Below, piece after piece: positions 16,752 through 25,950 of a stretch of DNA of 64,000 nt (its first letter is position 1; every line of letters begins with the position of its first letter). The notes under the pieces were generated by a model that had not been told where the DNA came from, did not search any database, and saw only the letters and a list, made by a program, of their open reading frames with translations. Both the position numbers and the translations under genes were made by a program. Source of the stretch: Candidatus Nitrosopumilus limneticus (GTDB lineage Archaea > Thermoproteota > Nitrososphaeria > Nitrososphaerales > Nitrosopumilaceae); NCBI GenBank assembly GCA_022117465.1, contig JAHCGZ010000002.1, positions 62,001-126,000 of the forward strand. The letters are read 5' to 3'.

Positions 16752-19700
16752 ATGGAATTAAATCCAAAATTTGATGCAAAAGCAATAGAATCTGAAATTA
16801 AAGAATATATCAAATCCATAAATATTGAAAAATTAATTTTTGCATCAGACAAACGTGAAAAAATAAGATTCATTGAAGGTCCACCAACAATGAATGGAAT
16901 TCCACATGCAGGTCATCTCAGAGGAAGAGTAATCAAGGATTTATGGTATAGATTTAACACATTACAAGGTAAAAAAATAGAATTTAATGGGGGGTGGGAT
17001 ACTCAAGGACTTCCTGTAGAATTGCAAGTTGAAAAAGAATTGGGAGTATCAGGGGGGAAAACAGAAGCCATTAAACAATTTGGAATAGAAAGAATTGTTT
17101 CAGAATGTAAAAAAATTGTTAAAAAATTCAATAAAACATGGATAGAAGTAGATGATTTACTTGGCATGTCATTTAATCACGAAAAAGCATATTGGACGTT
17201 TAAGGATGAATTCATAGAAAGAGAATGGCAGATTCTTAAAAAAGCATATGAAAATAAAATTTTAGAAGAAGACTTTACAGTAATTGCATATTGCCCCAGT
17301 TGTCAAACTTCACTTAGTCATGCAGAAGTAAATCAAGGTTATGAGGAAATTACAGATCCATCACTATACTATAAAGTGAAGTTAGTAAATGAAGATGCAT
17401 TTTTGATTGTATGGACTACAATGCCATTTACACTTGTCACAGATGCGATGGTAGGATTAAACCCTGAGGAAGATTATGCTTATGTTAAAGTAGAAAATGA
17501 AACGTGGGTAGTAGGAAAAACAAGATTAGAACAATTCATGATAGAAGTAAAAATTGAAGGACATGAAATTAAAAAAATAGTTAAAGGTGCTGAATTTGAA
17601 GGAAAAAAGTACATTCATCCATTGTTAAATTTAATTCCAGAATTAAATGAATGTGCAAAATTAGATAATTATCATGTAGCAGTATCAGAACCATTTGTGG
17701 ATGCAAGTACAGGTAGCGGATTAGTACATCTATCACCTGCAAATGGAGAAGAAGATATCAAAATTGCCAATAAAAGAAAAGTAAAAATTTTTAGTCCTAT
17801 AAATGACGAGGTAAAATTCACAAATCAGGCAGGAAAATACGAAGGTCTGTTTGTCAGGGATGCAGATAAAGTGATTGTTGAAGATCTTAAAGAATCCAAG
17901 GCATTAGTCAAAATTGGAAAAATAAAACACAAGTATCCACTTTGTTGGAGATCCCACCATCCAATTGTATGGCTTGCTAGAAGAGGCTGGTTTTACAAAT
18001 TGGATAGATTAGATAACAAAGCAATAGATGCAGCAGAAAGTGTAGAATACTTTTTTGAGCAACCAAAAAATAGATTTTTGGGAATCATCAAAGAGAAACA
18101 TCCATGGTGTATTTCAAGAGAAAGAATCTGGGGATGTCCGTTACCTGTATGGAATTGTGAAGATTGTGGTGAAAAAAATTGGTTTTTTACAAGAAAGGAA
18201 ATTGTAGAATTTGCAGATAAATTACCAGACGGACCAAACTTTGAGTTACATAGACCATGGATAGATAATATTACAATCAAATGTAAAAAATGTAGCAGTG
18301 TAAAAACAAAAAGAGAAGAGTATGTTTTAGATACATGGCACAATAGTGGCTCTGCACCATATGCATCATTAACAAATGATGAATATGAAAAAGAAATACC
18401 AGCACCATTTTTTACGGAAGGAATTGATCAAACAAGAGGTTGGGCATACACATTACTAATTGAAAATGTAATTCTAAACAACAGTGCTACACCTCCATAC
18501 AAGTCATTTTTGTTTCAAGGTCATGTACTAGATGAAAAAGGTGGAAAAATGAGTAAAAGTAAAGGAAATGTTTTGGAAGGTGAAGAACTATTAAAAAAAT
18601 ATCCAGTAGATTTGATACGATTTTATTTTATGTGGAAAGCAAGCCCAATTGAACCACTCAGTTTCAGTACAGATGAATTAATGTCAAGACCATATCAAGT
18701 GATTAATACACTATTCAATCTACACTTGTACTTTAAACAAAATAGTCAATACGATAATTTTGATAATACAAATACATTAGAATGGGCTAAAAATAATAAT
18801 TCCTTAACATCACCAGATATTTGGTTACTTTCAAAACTTCAAAAATTAATTCAAAAAATCACAGAAAAAAATGAGACATGTAAATTCCACGAAGGGGCAA
18901 AAGCAATAGATGATTTTATAATTAATAATCTAAGCCAGATTTACATTCCAATAACTAGAGGCGAATTATGGGATGAATCAGAAGAAAAGAAAAAGAGACG
19001 TCTTACAATTTATGCAGTACTTAATGAAGTTCTCAAAACATTAGATATTTTGATTCATCCATTATGTCCATTCACAAGTGAATATCTATACCAAACAGTA
19101 TTTGAAGGAAAACAAAGCATACTTCTAGATAATTGGCCTCAGTACAATGAATCACTTGTAAATGAAGAAATTGAAGAATCATTTGACATTATGAAAGACA
19201 TTGTATCAATTTCATCAGCAGCAAGAATGAAGGGTAAATTAAAAAGAAGATGGCCATTAAATGAAGCACAGATTTGTGTAAAGAAAAATCAAAAAGCAAA
19301 ATTAGAATCATTATCAGATTTATTAAAATCACAACTTAATGTTGAAAAATTAAATATTGTTGAAATAGAAAAAGAGATGGGATTGGAACAATTGTTGGAA
19401 TTAAAAGAATTAAATTTGCCAGTTAAATCAACATTAGAGTTAGAGAGAAAAAAAATAGGTCCAAAAGCAAAACAGCATATGGGAAAACTGCTAAGCATGT
19501 TTGCAGAAACAAATCCAGATGAAATTATCTCAGCAATACAAAAAGATGGAAAATATGATTTTAAAATCGATGAAGAAAGAATTTCATTAGATGCAGAAGA
19601 CTTTATTGTAGATTTTGATTCAAAAGATAATTTTGCAACTGCAAAAAGAGATGGATTTGTAATATTTATCTCGACATCAAGAAATAAAGAAATGATGGCA

Positions 19701-19949
19701 AAAGGATTGGTAAAAGATATTGCAAGGAGACTGCAAACCCTAAGAAAAGAAAGAGGATACAATCCAACTGATGTTTTAGATGTAGCATCGATTTTAGAAT
19801 TAGATGAGGAATCATTAGAAATGATTAAAGAAAGACATGAAGAATTGGCATTTCTAGTAAGGGTAAAAAAAGTGAATTTTGAAAAATCCTGTAAAGAATA
19901 CAAGGAAGATGACATTGATGGACTTAAAATCAAAATATCAGTAGAATAA
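16752..19949 (+). CDS. ileS: isoleucyl-tRNA synthetase
   Basis: A class I synthetase of 1065 residues, the usual archaeal size, charging tRNA-Ile. The HIGH-type motif PHAGH is near residue 52 and KMSKSKGN near 597. The editing domain (TTMPFTLVTDAMVG) and WDTQGLPVE are present, as are cysteine pairs (CPSC at about 187, CEDC and CKKC near 470 and 515) suggesting zinc sites. The start ATG lies at the beginning of MELNPKFDAKAIE. Confidence 0.98.
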   Translation: MELNPKFDAKAIESEIKEYIKSINIEKLIFASDKREKIRFIEGPPTMNGIPHAGHLRGRVIKDLWYRFNTLQGKKIEFNGGWDTQGLPVELQVEKELGVSGGKTEAIKQFGIERIVSECKKIVKKFNKTWIEVDDLLGMSFNHEKAYWTFKDEFIEREWQILKKAYENKILEEDFTVIAYCPSCQTSLSHAEVNQGYEEITDPSLYYKVKLVNEDAFLIVWTTMPFTLVTDAMVGLNPEEDYAYVKVENETWVVGKTRLEQFMIEVKIEGHEIKKIVKGAEFEGKKYIHPLLNLIPELNECAKLDNYHVAVSEPFVDASTGSGLVHLSPANGEEDIKIANKRKVKIFSPINDEVKFTNQAGKYEGLFVRDADKVIVEDLKESKALVKIGKIKHKYPLCWRSHHPIVWLARRGWFYKLDRLDNKAIDAAESVEYFFEQPKNRFLGIIKEKHPWCISRERIWGCPLPVWNCEDCGEKNWFFTRKEIVEFADKLPDGPNFELHRPWIDNITIKCKKCSSVKTKREEYVLDTWHNSGSAPYASLTNDEYEKEIPAPFFTEGIDQTRGWAYTLLIENVILNNSATPPYKSFLFQGHVLDEKGGKMSKSKGNVLEGEELLKKYPVDLIRFYFMWKASPIEPLSFSTDELMSRPYQVINTLFNLHLYFKQNSQYDNFDNTNTLEWAKNNNSLTSPDIWLLSKLQKLIQKITEKNETCKFHEGAKAIDDFIINNLSQIYIPITRGELWDESEEKKKRRLTIYAVLNEVLKTLDILIHPLCPFTSEYLYQTVFEGKQSILLDNWPQYNESLVNEEIEESFDIMKDIVSISSAARMKGKLKRRWPLNEAQICVKKNQKAKLESLSDLLKSQLNVEKLNIVEIEKEMGLEQLLELKELNLPVKSTLELERKKIGPKAKQHMGKLLSMFAETNPDEIISAIQKDGKYDFKIDEERISLDAEDFIVDFDSKDNFATAKRDGFVIFISTSRNKEMMAKGLVKDIARRLQTLRKERGYNPTDVLDVASILELDEESLEMIKERHEELAFLVRVKKVNFEKSCKEYKEDDIDGLKIKISVE

Positions 19950-19994
19950 TATTCAATGTAATATTTTTATTAGAATCATTATCTATACAAAGAA

Positions 19995-20579
19995 ATGGCT
20001 AATTCAAACCCAAACGTTGTTGGAATTAACGTTCTAAAACAAAACGGTCTGGATGTTGATAAGTTAGTAAAGGAATTAATTGAAAATGCGGCTGTGGAAT
20101 TTACAGCATACTATTACTTTACCAATCTTAGAGCACATTGTACAGGCATGGAAGGGGAAGGACTAAAAGGAATTATTGAGGATGCAAGACTAGAAGACCT
20201 CAGTCACTTTGAATCATGTATTGAAAGAATCTATCAATTGGGAGGAATTCTTCCAAATGATGCAACAGAATTTATCAAAATGTCAGGCTGCGAATTCTTA
20301 CAACTTCCAACAAATCCAACAGATCATAAAGCAATTCTAGAAAAATGTCTAAAAGCAGAACAAGGTGCAATTGTTAATTGGAATAAAATATGTCAAATGA
20401 CATTTGGAAAAGATCCGGTTACATATGATATTGCAAAAGATATTCTTGCTGAAGAAATAGAACATGAATCATGGTTCTTAGAGTTAATCTATGGAAGACC
20501 ATCAGGACACATGAGAAGAAAGTATTCTGGAGAAAGACCACATACTGGAAAACATTCTAGAGCACTAGATATGGCATAA
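19995..20579 (+). CDS. Dps-like ferritin-fold protein
   Basis: A 194-residue four-helix ferritin-like protein. Iron-binding positions appear in AAVEFTAYYYFTNLRAH, DARLEDLSHFESC and LAEEIEHESWFLEL, in the E...ExxH...E...ExxH order of the Dps-like (DPSL) branch. It probably stores iron and protects DNA from peroxide by oxidising Fe(II). Several cysteines are present (ESCIER, SGCEFL, EKCLKA). The C-terminal tail is basic (MRRKYSGERPHTGKHSR), compatible with DNA contact. It is a single gene with its own AT-rich promoter. Confidence 0.88.
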   Translation: MANSNPNVVGINVLKQNGLDVDKLVKELIENAAVEFTAYYYFTNLRAHCTGMEGEGLKGIIEDARLEDLSHFESCIERIYQLGGILPNDATEFIKMSGCEFLQLPTNPTDHKAILEKCLKAEQGAIVNWNKICQMTFGKDPVTYDIAKDILAEEIEHESWFLELIYGRPSGHMRRKYSGERPHTGKHSRALDMA

Positions 20580-20690
20580 ATGCCAAATCATTTTCTTTAT
20601 TTTAATTAAAAATTAATTAATTTAATTCATGACAAGGTGTGAATAATCTTTGTTTTATTAGGGTTAAATATAAAATTACATAGTTAAAGC

Positions 20691-21020
20691 ATGGTAAAAC
20701 AGATTAGTCTAGATGCTTGGCAAATACAACAGTTAGGAGATCTATTAAAGAAAGGTTCAGATTTTGTAGCTAAAACAAACAAGCCAATTATTTTGTACAG
20801 ACAAACTCTAGATGAAGAAGATGAATCATATGAAGAAATTGTATGTAGTTTAACTAACGGTTACGTAATTGAACAAATGGTAACATCAGGAGGAATATTA
20901 GTTCCAAGTTTCCATCAACAATTTGTTTTTAAAATTGAGGAATATCCACAAGAATTATTGAGAAAAAGCAAAGATCGATTTTTAGAAATGATAGAGTTTC
21001 TTCAAGACCAACTAAAATAG
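20691..21020 (+). CDS. conserved hypothetical protein
   Basis: A 109-residue soluble protein that I cannot place. It is mixed alpha/beta, with LDAWQIQQLGDLLKKGSDF at the N-terminus, a central acidic stretch LDEEDESYEE and a helical end SKDRFLEMIEFLQDQLK. A strong TATA box (AAATATAAAATT) lies about 25 bases upstream of the ATG. It precedes the succinyl-CoA ligase genes by 40 bases and may be co-transcribed with them. Confidence 0.65.
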   Translation: MVKQISLDAWQIQQLGDLLKKGSDFVAKTNKPIILYRQTLDEEDESYEEIVCSLTNGYVIEQMVTSGGILVPSFHQQFVFKIEEYPQELLRKSKDRFLEMIEFLQDQLK

Positions 21021-21060
21021 CCTCATACTTAATAAAGACCGTAAAAGTCATTTCACTTGC

Positions 21061-22167
21061 ATGCAACTATTAGAATTTCAGGCAAAAGAGCTTTTTCGAG
21101 AATATGGAATTAGTTTACTAGACAGCATGTCATCAACTAATATTGAGGAAGGCAAAAAACATGCAAAACAACTAGGATACCCATTTGTAATTAAAATTCA
21201 AGTTCCAGTAGGAGGGAGAGGTAAAGCAGGAGGCATTCAAAAATGTCAAAATGAGGATGAATTTGATATTAAATATCCACAAGTGATGGATTTGAAAATT
21301 AAAGGAGAAAAGGCAAGGGCAATTCTACTAGAAAAAATGGCAGATATTAAAAAAGAATTGTATTTATCCATATTTCTAAATCGTTCAAAAAGATGCTATA
21401 CAATTATTGCGTCATCAGAAGGAGGAGTTGAAATTGAATCAGTTAAAAATCAAATTATTAAAGAAATAGGACTAGGTGACGTATCAGATGAGATTGCAAG
21501 AGAGATTGCAAACAAAATGGGATTAAAAGGAATTACAGCAGAAGGAGTTGTAGATACATTAAAAAAATTATCAAAATTAACAATTGAAAAAGAGGCTGAA
21601 TTAGTAGAAATTAACCCACTTGCAATTATGCAAGATGACACAGTGATGGCATTAGATGGAAAATTTGTAACAGATGACAATGCAAATTTTAGACATGATG
21701 AATTACAAAAATATCAAGAAAAAACTGAAATAGAAAAGCAAGCAGAAAAAAGTGGATTTTCATTAGTAGAATTAGATGGAGATATAGCAGTTGTCGGCAA
21801 TGGTGCAGGACTTGTTATGTCTACACTAGACATGTTATCAGATAACGGTGGAAAACCTGCATGTTTTCTTGATGTTGGCGGCGGTGCTACTACAGAATCA
21901 GTTTATGAAGCATTAACTTTGATTAGTAAATTAGATAGAGTAAAAGGAATTCTTGTAAATCTCTATGGAGGAATTGTTAAAACCACAGTTGTTGCAGAAG
22001 CATTTCTTAAAGCATATGAAAATAATTTAATTGATTTACCAGTATATTCAAGATTGAAAGGAACAGAATCAGAAAAAGCAAAAGAAATGCTAAAAGGTTC
22101 TAGAATTAAGATATTTGATTCAGTGGAAGAAGCAATTAATGCAGCAGTAATGGGAAGAAAAAAATGA
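21061..22167 (+). CDS. sucC: succinyl-CoA ligase (ADP-forming), beta subunit
   Basis: This ATP-grasp subunit binds nucleotide and succinate. The 368 residues begin MQLLEFQAKELFREYGI, carry KIQVPVGGRGKAGGIQ (nucleotide loop) and EINPLAIMQDDTVMALDGKF (metal ligands), and end with the CoA-ligase domain FLDVGGGATTESVYEAL and VNLYGGIVKTTVVAEA. It overlaps sucD by four bases. The enzyme links succinyl-CoA and succinate; which direction dominates here is not visible. An alternative is another acyl-CoA synthetase of the same ATP-grasp class. Confidence 0.93.
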   Translation: MQLLEFQAKELFREYGISLLDSMSSTNIEEGKKHAKQLGYPFVIKIQVPVGGRGKAGGIQKCQNEDEFDIKYPQVMDLKIKGEKARAILLEKMADIKKELYLSIFLNRSKRCYTIIASSEGGVEIESVKNQIIKEIGLGDVSDEIAREIANKMGLKGITAEGVVDTLKKLSKLTIEKEAELVEINPLAIMQDDTVMALDGKFVTDDNANFRHDELQKYQEKTEIEKQAEKSGFSLVELDGDIAVVGNGAGLVMSTLDMLSDNGGKPACFLDVGGGATTESVYEALTLISKLDRVKGILVNLYGGIVKTTVVAEAFLKAYENNLIDLPVYSRLKGTESEKAKEMLKGSRIKIFDSVEEAINAAVMGRKK

Positions 22168-23075
22168 CAGATATTTTTGAATTATTAAAAGGAAATCCAA
22201 ATGATGCAGATTATAAAAAAAAAGGAGTAATTGTTCAAGGAATTACAGGCGCATATGGTTCACTACATGCAAAACAAATGATGGCATATGGAACTAATGT
22301 AGTTGCAGGAGTAACTCCAGGTAAAGGAGGTCAGAAATTTGAGGAAACAGTTCCAATATACAATTCCATGCAGGAAGCAGTTGATGGCACACATGCTAAA
22401 ATTTCAATTATTTTTGTTCCAGCAAAATTTTTCTTAGGTGCAGCAAAAGACGCACTAAATGCAGGAATCAAACTACTAGTCGCAATTCCAGAACATGTAC
22501 CAATTAGAGACACAATGGAAGCATTGGAATTAGCAAAACAAAAAGGTGCAATAATTATTGGACCCAACACCCCAGGAATAATGATTCCAGAATTAATTAA
22601 AATAGGAATTATGCCATCAATGCCTTTCAAAGCAGGTAAAATTGCAGTGTTATCAAAGAGCGGAACTTTGTTGTATGAAATTTCTGATGCATTAACTAAT
22701 GCAGGATTTGGTCAATCAATTACAATTGGAATTGGAGGAGATCCTGTTAACGGTACTAGATTAATTGATGCATTTGAAATGGTAAAAGATATTTCAGATT
22801 TAGAAGGATTAGTAATTGTAGGGGAAATTGGTGGAGATTCAGAAGAAATGTTAGCCCAAAAAATTATGGATTTGGGATTTAAAAAACCAACTGTCGCATA
22901 TATTGCAGGTAGGGCAGCACCAAAAGAAAAACGAATGGGTCATGCAGGTGCGATTGTCATGGGAACTTATGGTTCAGCAGAATCTAAAGTATCCATGTTT
23001 AACAAAGCAAATATTCCAGTAGCAAAAAGACCAGCAGAAGTGCCAGTTTTATTAGCAGGAAAAATGCAAAAATAG
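22164..23075 (+). CDS. sucD: succinyl-CoA ligase (ADP-forming), alpha subunit
   Basis: A 303-residue CoA-binding partner of the preceding gene. It shows the CoA Rossmann region VQGITGAYGSLHAKQMMAYG, GGQKFEETVPIYNSMQEAV, the NTPGIM loop and the phosphohistidine motif APKEKRMGHAGAIVMGTYG. The start codon overlaps the sucC stop (ATGA), typical of coupled translation of a heteromer. Confidence 0.95.
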   Translation: MTDIFELLKGNPNDADYKKKGVIVQGITGAYGSLHAKQMMAYGTNVVAGVTPGKGGQKFEETVPIYNSMQEAVDGTHAKISIIFVPAKFFLGAAKDALNAGIKLLVAIPEHVPIRDTMEALELAKQKGAIIIGPNTPGIMIPELIKIGIMPSMPFKAGKIAVLSKSGTLLYEISDALTNAGFGQSITIGIGGDPVNGTRLIDAFEMVKDISDLEGLVIVGEIGGDSEEMLAQKIMDLGFKKPTVAYIAGRAAPKEKRMGHAGAIVMGTYGSAESKVSMFNKANIPVAKRPAEVPVLLAGKMQK

Positions 23076-23111
23076 ATTAGAATAAAAGGAAGAGACTGAG
23101 GAGAAAATTAA

Positions 23112-23279
23112 ATGCCAATTACAGACCCTGAAAAGAAACGAATTGCACAACAAGCACGATTAGTAATGCGAATCTGCTTCAAATGTGGATGTAGAAACGA
23201 TGTAGGGGCATCAAGATGTAGAAAATGCAGAAATCCATACTTGAGATTAAAGAATAGAAATCTCGGCGTAAAGAAATAG
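23112..23279 (+). CDS. rpl40e: 50S ribosomal protein L40e
   Basis: A 55-residue basic zinc protein of the large ribosomal subunit. The sequence MPITDPEKKRIAQQARLVMR is followed by CFKCGCRN-DVGASR-CRKCRNPY and a Lys/Arg-rich end. The four cysteines of the C4 zinc site and the RLxLK tail fit archaeal L40e. It starts 37 bases after sucD. Confidence 0.92.
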   Translation: MPITDPEKKRIAQQARLVMRICFKCGCRNDVGASRCRKCRNPYLRLKNRNLGVKK

Positions 23280-23281
23280 AA

Positions 23282-23494
23282 TTAAGCAAGCATTAATCTT
23301 TCACGATATTCTCTAATTGCGTATTTTAAAGCAGATTGATTATTCAGTATGAAAGATTTTGCATCTTTAGGATCATCTATTTCTTCAAGAAATAATTGTA
23401 AATCAACAGGCAATTGTTCATTAATTTGAAACAGTATTTTTCCTGCAGTCGTATATTGTCCAAGATTATTAGCAGAGTCAAGTGCTAAGTTCAT
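23282..23494 (-). CDS. small conserved helical protein, start uncertain
   Basis: A 70-residue, mostly helical protein (LALDSANNLGQYTTAGKILF, LPVDLQLFLEEIDDPKD, LKYAIREYRERLMLA). No family recognised. The first ATG is at 23494, but the same frame stays open upstream with plausible coding sequence (SLKEFDAIIDR) and no standard start codon before the promoter-like TATTAT near 23550. Either the true start is non-standard or the 5' end has suffered a change. Confidence 0.6.
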   Translation of the reverse strand: MNLALDSANNLGQYTTAGKILFQINEQLPVDLQLFLEEIDDPKDAKSFILNNQSALKYAIREYRERLMLA

Positions 23495-23624
23495 TCTATC
23501 AATTATGGCATCAAATTCTTTTAAGGATATACATGATTTTTAGAAAGATAATACAAAAAGGTTAGGTAATGACAAAATACCAACAAAGTAAAGATAGAAA
23601 ACTATGTGTTTTCATAAATAATTT

Positions 23625-23718
23625 GGACTGGTCGTCTAGTTTGGTTTGGATGACGCACTCACACTGCGTAAGGAAGAAATTCCCGCAAAGGTCGTGGGTT
23701 CAAATCCCATCCGGTCCA
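23625..23718 (+). tRNA. tRNA-Val(CAC) with a 19-nt intron in the variable loop
   Basis: Acceptor GGACTGG/CCGGTCC, D-stem GTCT/GGAT, anticodon stem ACGCA/TGCGT with loop CTCACAC (anticodon CAC at 23660-23662), T-stem GTGGG/CCCAT. Between anticodon and T stems are 24 nucleotides instead of five. Removing 19 nt (23670-23688 or 23671-23689, both give the same product) leaves the standard variable loop AGGTC. The insert forms a bulge-helix-bulge: TGCG (23665-23668) pairs with CGCA (23684-23687), with 3-nt bulges TAA and AAG, an inner GGAA/TTCC stem and a GAAA loop. The 3' CCA is not encoded in full. Confidence 0.93.
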
Positions 23719-23790
23719 CCTTCATTTTATTATTAATTAATTGAATCAAAATACAAAATAACTATATGAGATGATTAATTATTAAAAAAA

Positions 23791-24456
23791 ATGTCATATT
23801 ATAATCACATACCAATTAATTTCAGACAAGCAGTATTAATTAAAAAAGATAATGCTCATTTTTACCAAACACCAACTGGAGAAACATATCCATCTATTAC
23901 AACAATATTACAGGAGACAATATCAAGAGAGAGAAAAGAAAATTTACAAAATTGGAAAGAACAAGAAAGAGCTGCAAATTACATTACTGAAGAAGCCGCA
24001 ATTATAGGCACAGAAACTCACAAATTAATAGAAAATCACATAAATGAAGTAAGACAAACTGATGAAGTCAGATTACTTTCAGTTGCACATTTTAACAATT
24101 TGATTCCATTTTTACAAAAAATCAATGATGTTTATGGGACAGAATTAAGAATGTATAGTCATGTAATGAAATTAGCAGGAACGTCAGATTGTATAGCAAA
24201 TTATGATGGAGAGTTATCCATAATTGATTATAAAACTAAAAGAAGTAATCAAAAAGAGGAATGGATTACAGATTATTTTATTCAAGGCACAGCATATGCA
24301 CAAATGTTTAAGGAATTAACAGGAATTGAACCAAAACAAGTAGTAATTCTAGTAAGTAGTGAAAAAAATTCAAGAATGGAATTTGTAAAAAATACTGAAG
24401 ATTACAAAGATTTACTCACTCAACGCCTAAATCAATATTATGATGTTTTAGAATAA
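23791..24456 (+). CDS. PD-(D/E)XK superfamily nuclease-like protein
   Basis: A 221-residue protein with a RecB-like nuclease core: GTETHKLIENHIN (conserved His helix, about residues 75-88), AGTSDCIANYDGELSIIDYK (catalytic Asp in GTSD and D-x-K in IDYKTK, about 130-150), and QGTAYAQMFKELTG (Gln-x3-Tyr motif). The N-terminus TPTGETYPSITTILQETIS resembles phage and mitochondrial MGME1-type exonucleases. A DNA exonuclease role in repair or replication is inferred. The upstream AT-rich region follows the tRNA-Val gene. Confidence 0.82.
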   Translation: MSYYNHIPINFRQAVLIKKDNAHFYQTPTGETYPSITTILQETISRERKENLQNWKEQERAANYITEEAAIIGTETHKLIENHINEVRQTDEVRLLSVAHFNNLIPFLQKINDVYGTELRMYSHVMKLAGTSDCIANYDGELSIIDYKTKRSNQKEEWITDYFIQGTAYAQMFKELTGIEPKQVVILVSSEKNSRMEFVKNTEDYKDLLTQRLNQYYDVLE

Positions 24457-24522
24457 GGGTAAAAGACATAGTAGAAATCAATAATAAATTATTTAAGCAG
24501 CTTTGAAAGCACAGTATTTGTT

Positions 24523-24951
24523 ATGAATACAAAAAAGAGTCTACTAGCAATATCATCAATTATGGCTGTATTAGCAATATTGATGGTTCCAAATACAGCA
24601 GTAGCAGAAATAAATCAAAATATTATTACTGTAACACCAATTAATGAAAAAGTTAGTCTTGAGACTACAATTACAACTCTCATTGTACCAGAAAACAATA
24701 CTTTGCCATGGGGAACAGTATATGGAGCAGCAGCAGATGTTGCTGAAAGATATCCAGTAATTATTCAATTTTACAAAGGAGATGACCCAGTGCACGTAGC
24801 ACAAGTAGATACTAAGGGAGATGGATCCTTTGAATACCAATTTAGAGTAAGAAATCTAGATCACGAAACAGGGAAATTTACAGACATATTTTATGGAGAA
24901 TATTTAGTAAAAATATTTAAAGTAATTCCAAACTCCAATACAACTGTATAA
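24523..24951 (+). CDS. secreted hypothetical protein
   Basis: A 142-residue protein with a clear Sec-type signal peptide (LLAISSIMAVLAILMVP, cleavage probably after AVA near residue 28). The mature part is beta-rich (TTITTLIVPENNTLPWGTVY, YPVIIQFYKGDDPVHVAQVD, DGSFEYQFRVRNLD), like an immunoglobulin-type fold of archaeal cell-surface proteins. Presumably exported to the pseudoperiplasm or surface. No specific function can be given. Confidence 0.75.
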   Translation: MNTKKSLLAISSIMAVLAILMVPNTAVAEINQNIITVTPINEKVSLETTITTLIVPENNTLPWGTVYGAAADVAERYPVIIQFYKGDDPVHVAQVDTKGDGSFEYQFRVRNLDHETGKFTDIFYGEYLVKIFKVIPNSNTTV

Positions 24952-25030
24952 TCTAAAAATTTCTACAGTAAAATTTCATAAAATACGTACATAGAATCAT
25001 ATACTAAGTGTTAATCAAAACATCTAGAAA

Positions 25031-25570
25031 ATGAGTAAAAATTTTTGGCACGATATAGAACCAGGAACAGATGTACCTGAAATAATAAATGTAATTGTTG
25101 AGATTCCAAAAGGTTCAATGAATAAGTATGAATACGATAAAAAAAACAATATGATAAAATTAGATAGAGTGTTGTTTTCACCATTTCACTATCCAGGAGA
25201 TTACGGATTAATCCCACAAACATTATCTGAGGACGGGGACCCACTTGATGCACTAGTTTTAGTTACTAATTCAACATATCCAGGTATTTTAATTGAATCT
25301 AGACCAATAGGATTGTTAGAAATGAAAGATGATGGAGACCCAGATGATAAAATAATTTGTGTTTCAACTAACGATCCTAGATATTTGCATACAACAGATA
25401 TTCTTAATATTGAAGATCATTATCGTTCAGAAATTGCCCACTTTTTCCAAGTTTACAAAGAATTAGAAGGAAAAAAAGTAGAAATTATTGGATGGAAATC
25501 AGCAAAAGAAGCTAAAAGAGTAGTGATTGAATCAATTAAAAGATACAAAGAAACTTTAAAAAAATATTAG
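25031..25570 (+). CDS. ppa: inorganic pyrophosphatase (soluble, family I)
   Basis: This enzyme hydrolyses pyrophosphate to drive biosynthesis. The 179 residues show EIPKGSMNKYEYDK (Lys/Tyr substrate residues), FSPFHYPGDYGLIPQTL, the metal motif EDGDPLDALVLV, and DGDPDDKIICVSTND. Length is normal for archaeal hexameric enzymes. A membrane H+-pyrophosphatase is encoded separately at 54271-56310, so the cell can either waste or conserve PPi energy. Confidence 0.96.
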   Translation: MSKNFWHDIEPGTDVPEIINVIVEIPKGSMNKYEYDKKNNMIKLDRVLFSPFHYPGDYGLIPQTLSEDGDPLDALVLVTNSTYPGILIESRPIGLLEMKDDGDPDDKIICVSTNDPRYLHTTDILNIEDHYRSEIAHFFQVYKELEGKKVEIIGWKSAKEAKRVVIESIKRYKETLKKY

Positions 25571-25580
25571 AAAAAGGTAA

Positions 25581-25838
25581 AAGGATTATCAACGTTTCTT
25601 ACAAAAAAGAGAAAATATTTTTCAGAAAACAAAAAATTGTGAAGAATGTGAAAAAGAGCACTTGCCAATAGTTGCACTTCAAATGAGTCTCACATGTGGA
25701 CATGTTAGTTGTCGCGATTCATCAAATGGAAAATATGCAATAAAACATTTTGAAGAAACAGGTTATCCAGGAATCAAAGCAATATCGGAAGACATTTGGA
25801 AATAGTGGTATATTGATAAAGAATATTATTTATTCTAG
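25581..25838 (+). pseudogene. degenerate UBP-type zinc-finger protein gene
   Basis: The frame from 25581 encodes KNCEECEKEH, ALQMSLTCGHVSCRDSSNGK, YAIKHFEETGYPGI and SEDIWK, then a TAG at 25803-25805, then WYIDKEYYLF. This follows the UBP-type zinc finger pattern (CxxC, CGHVxCxDSS, HFxxTxHP, WKWCYxD). The TAG stands where the family has Trp (WKWCY), one histidine (HP) is Tyr here, and there is no ATG, GTG or TTG before the first CxxC. The only in-frame ATG, 25683, would drop that pair. I read it as a decayed gene. Confidence 0.6.
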
Positions 25839-25950
25839 GCACAAACTAATTATAAATTTTAAAAATTAAATTATGAAAACTTTTAACCTTAATTTGGATA
25901 AAGATAAGGATGATTTTTAAAAATAAAACATGCAAAGGAGAACAAGACTA

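Noticed and set aside
19289-19933. 214-codon Ser/Phe-rich open frame on the minus strand
   Set aside because: It lies wholly inside ileS and has the composition expected from the reverse complement of AT-rich coding DNA.
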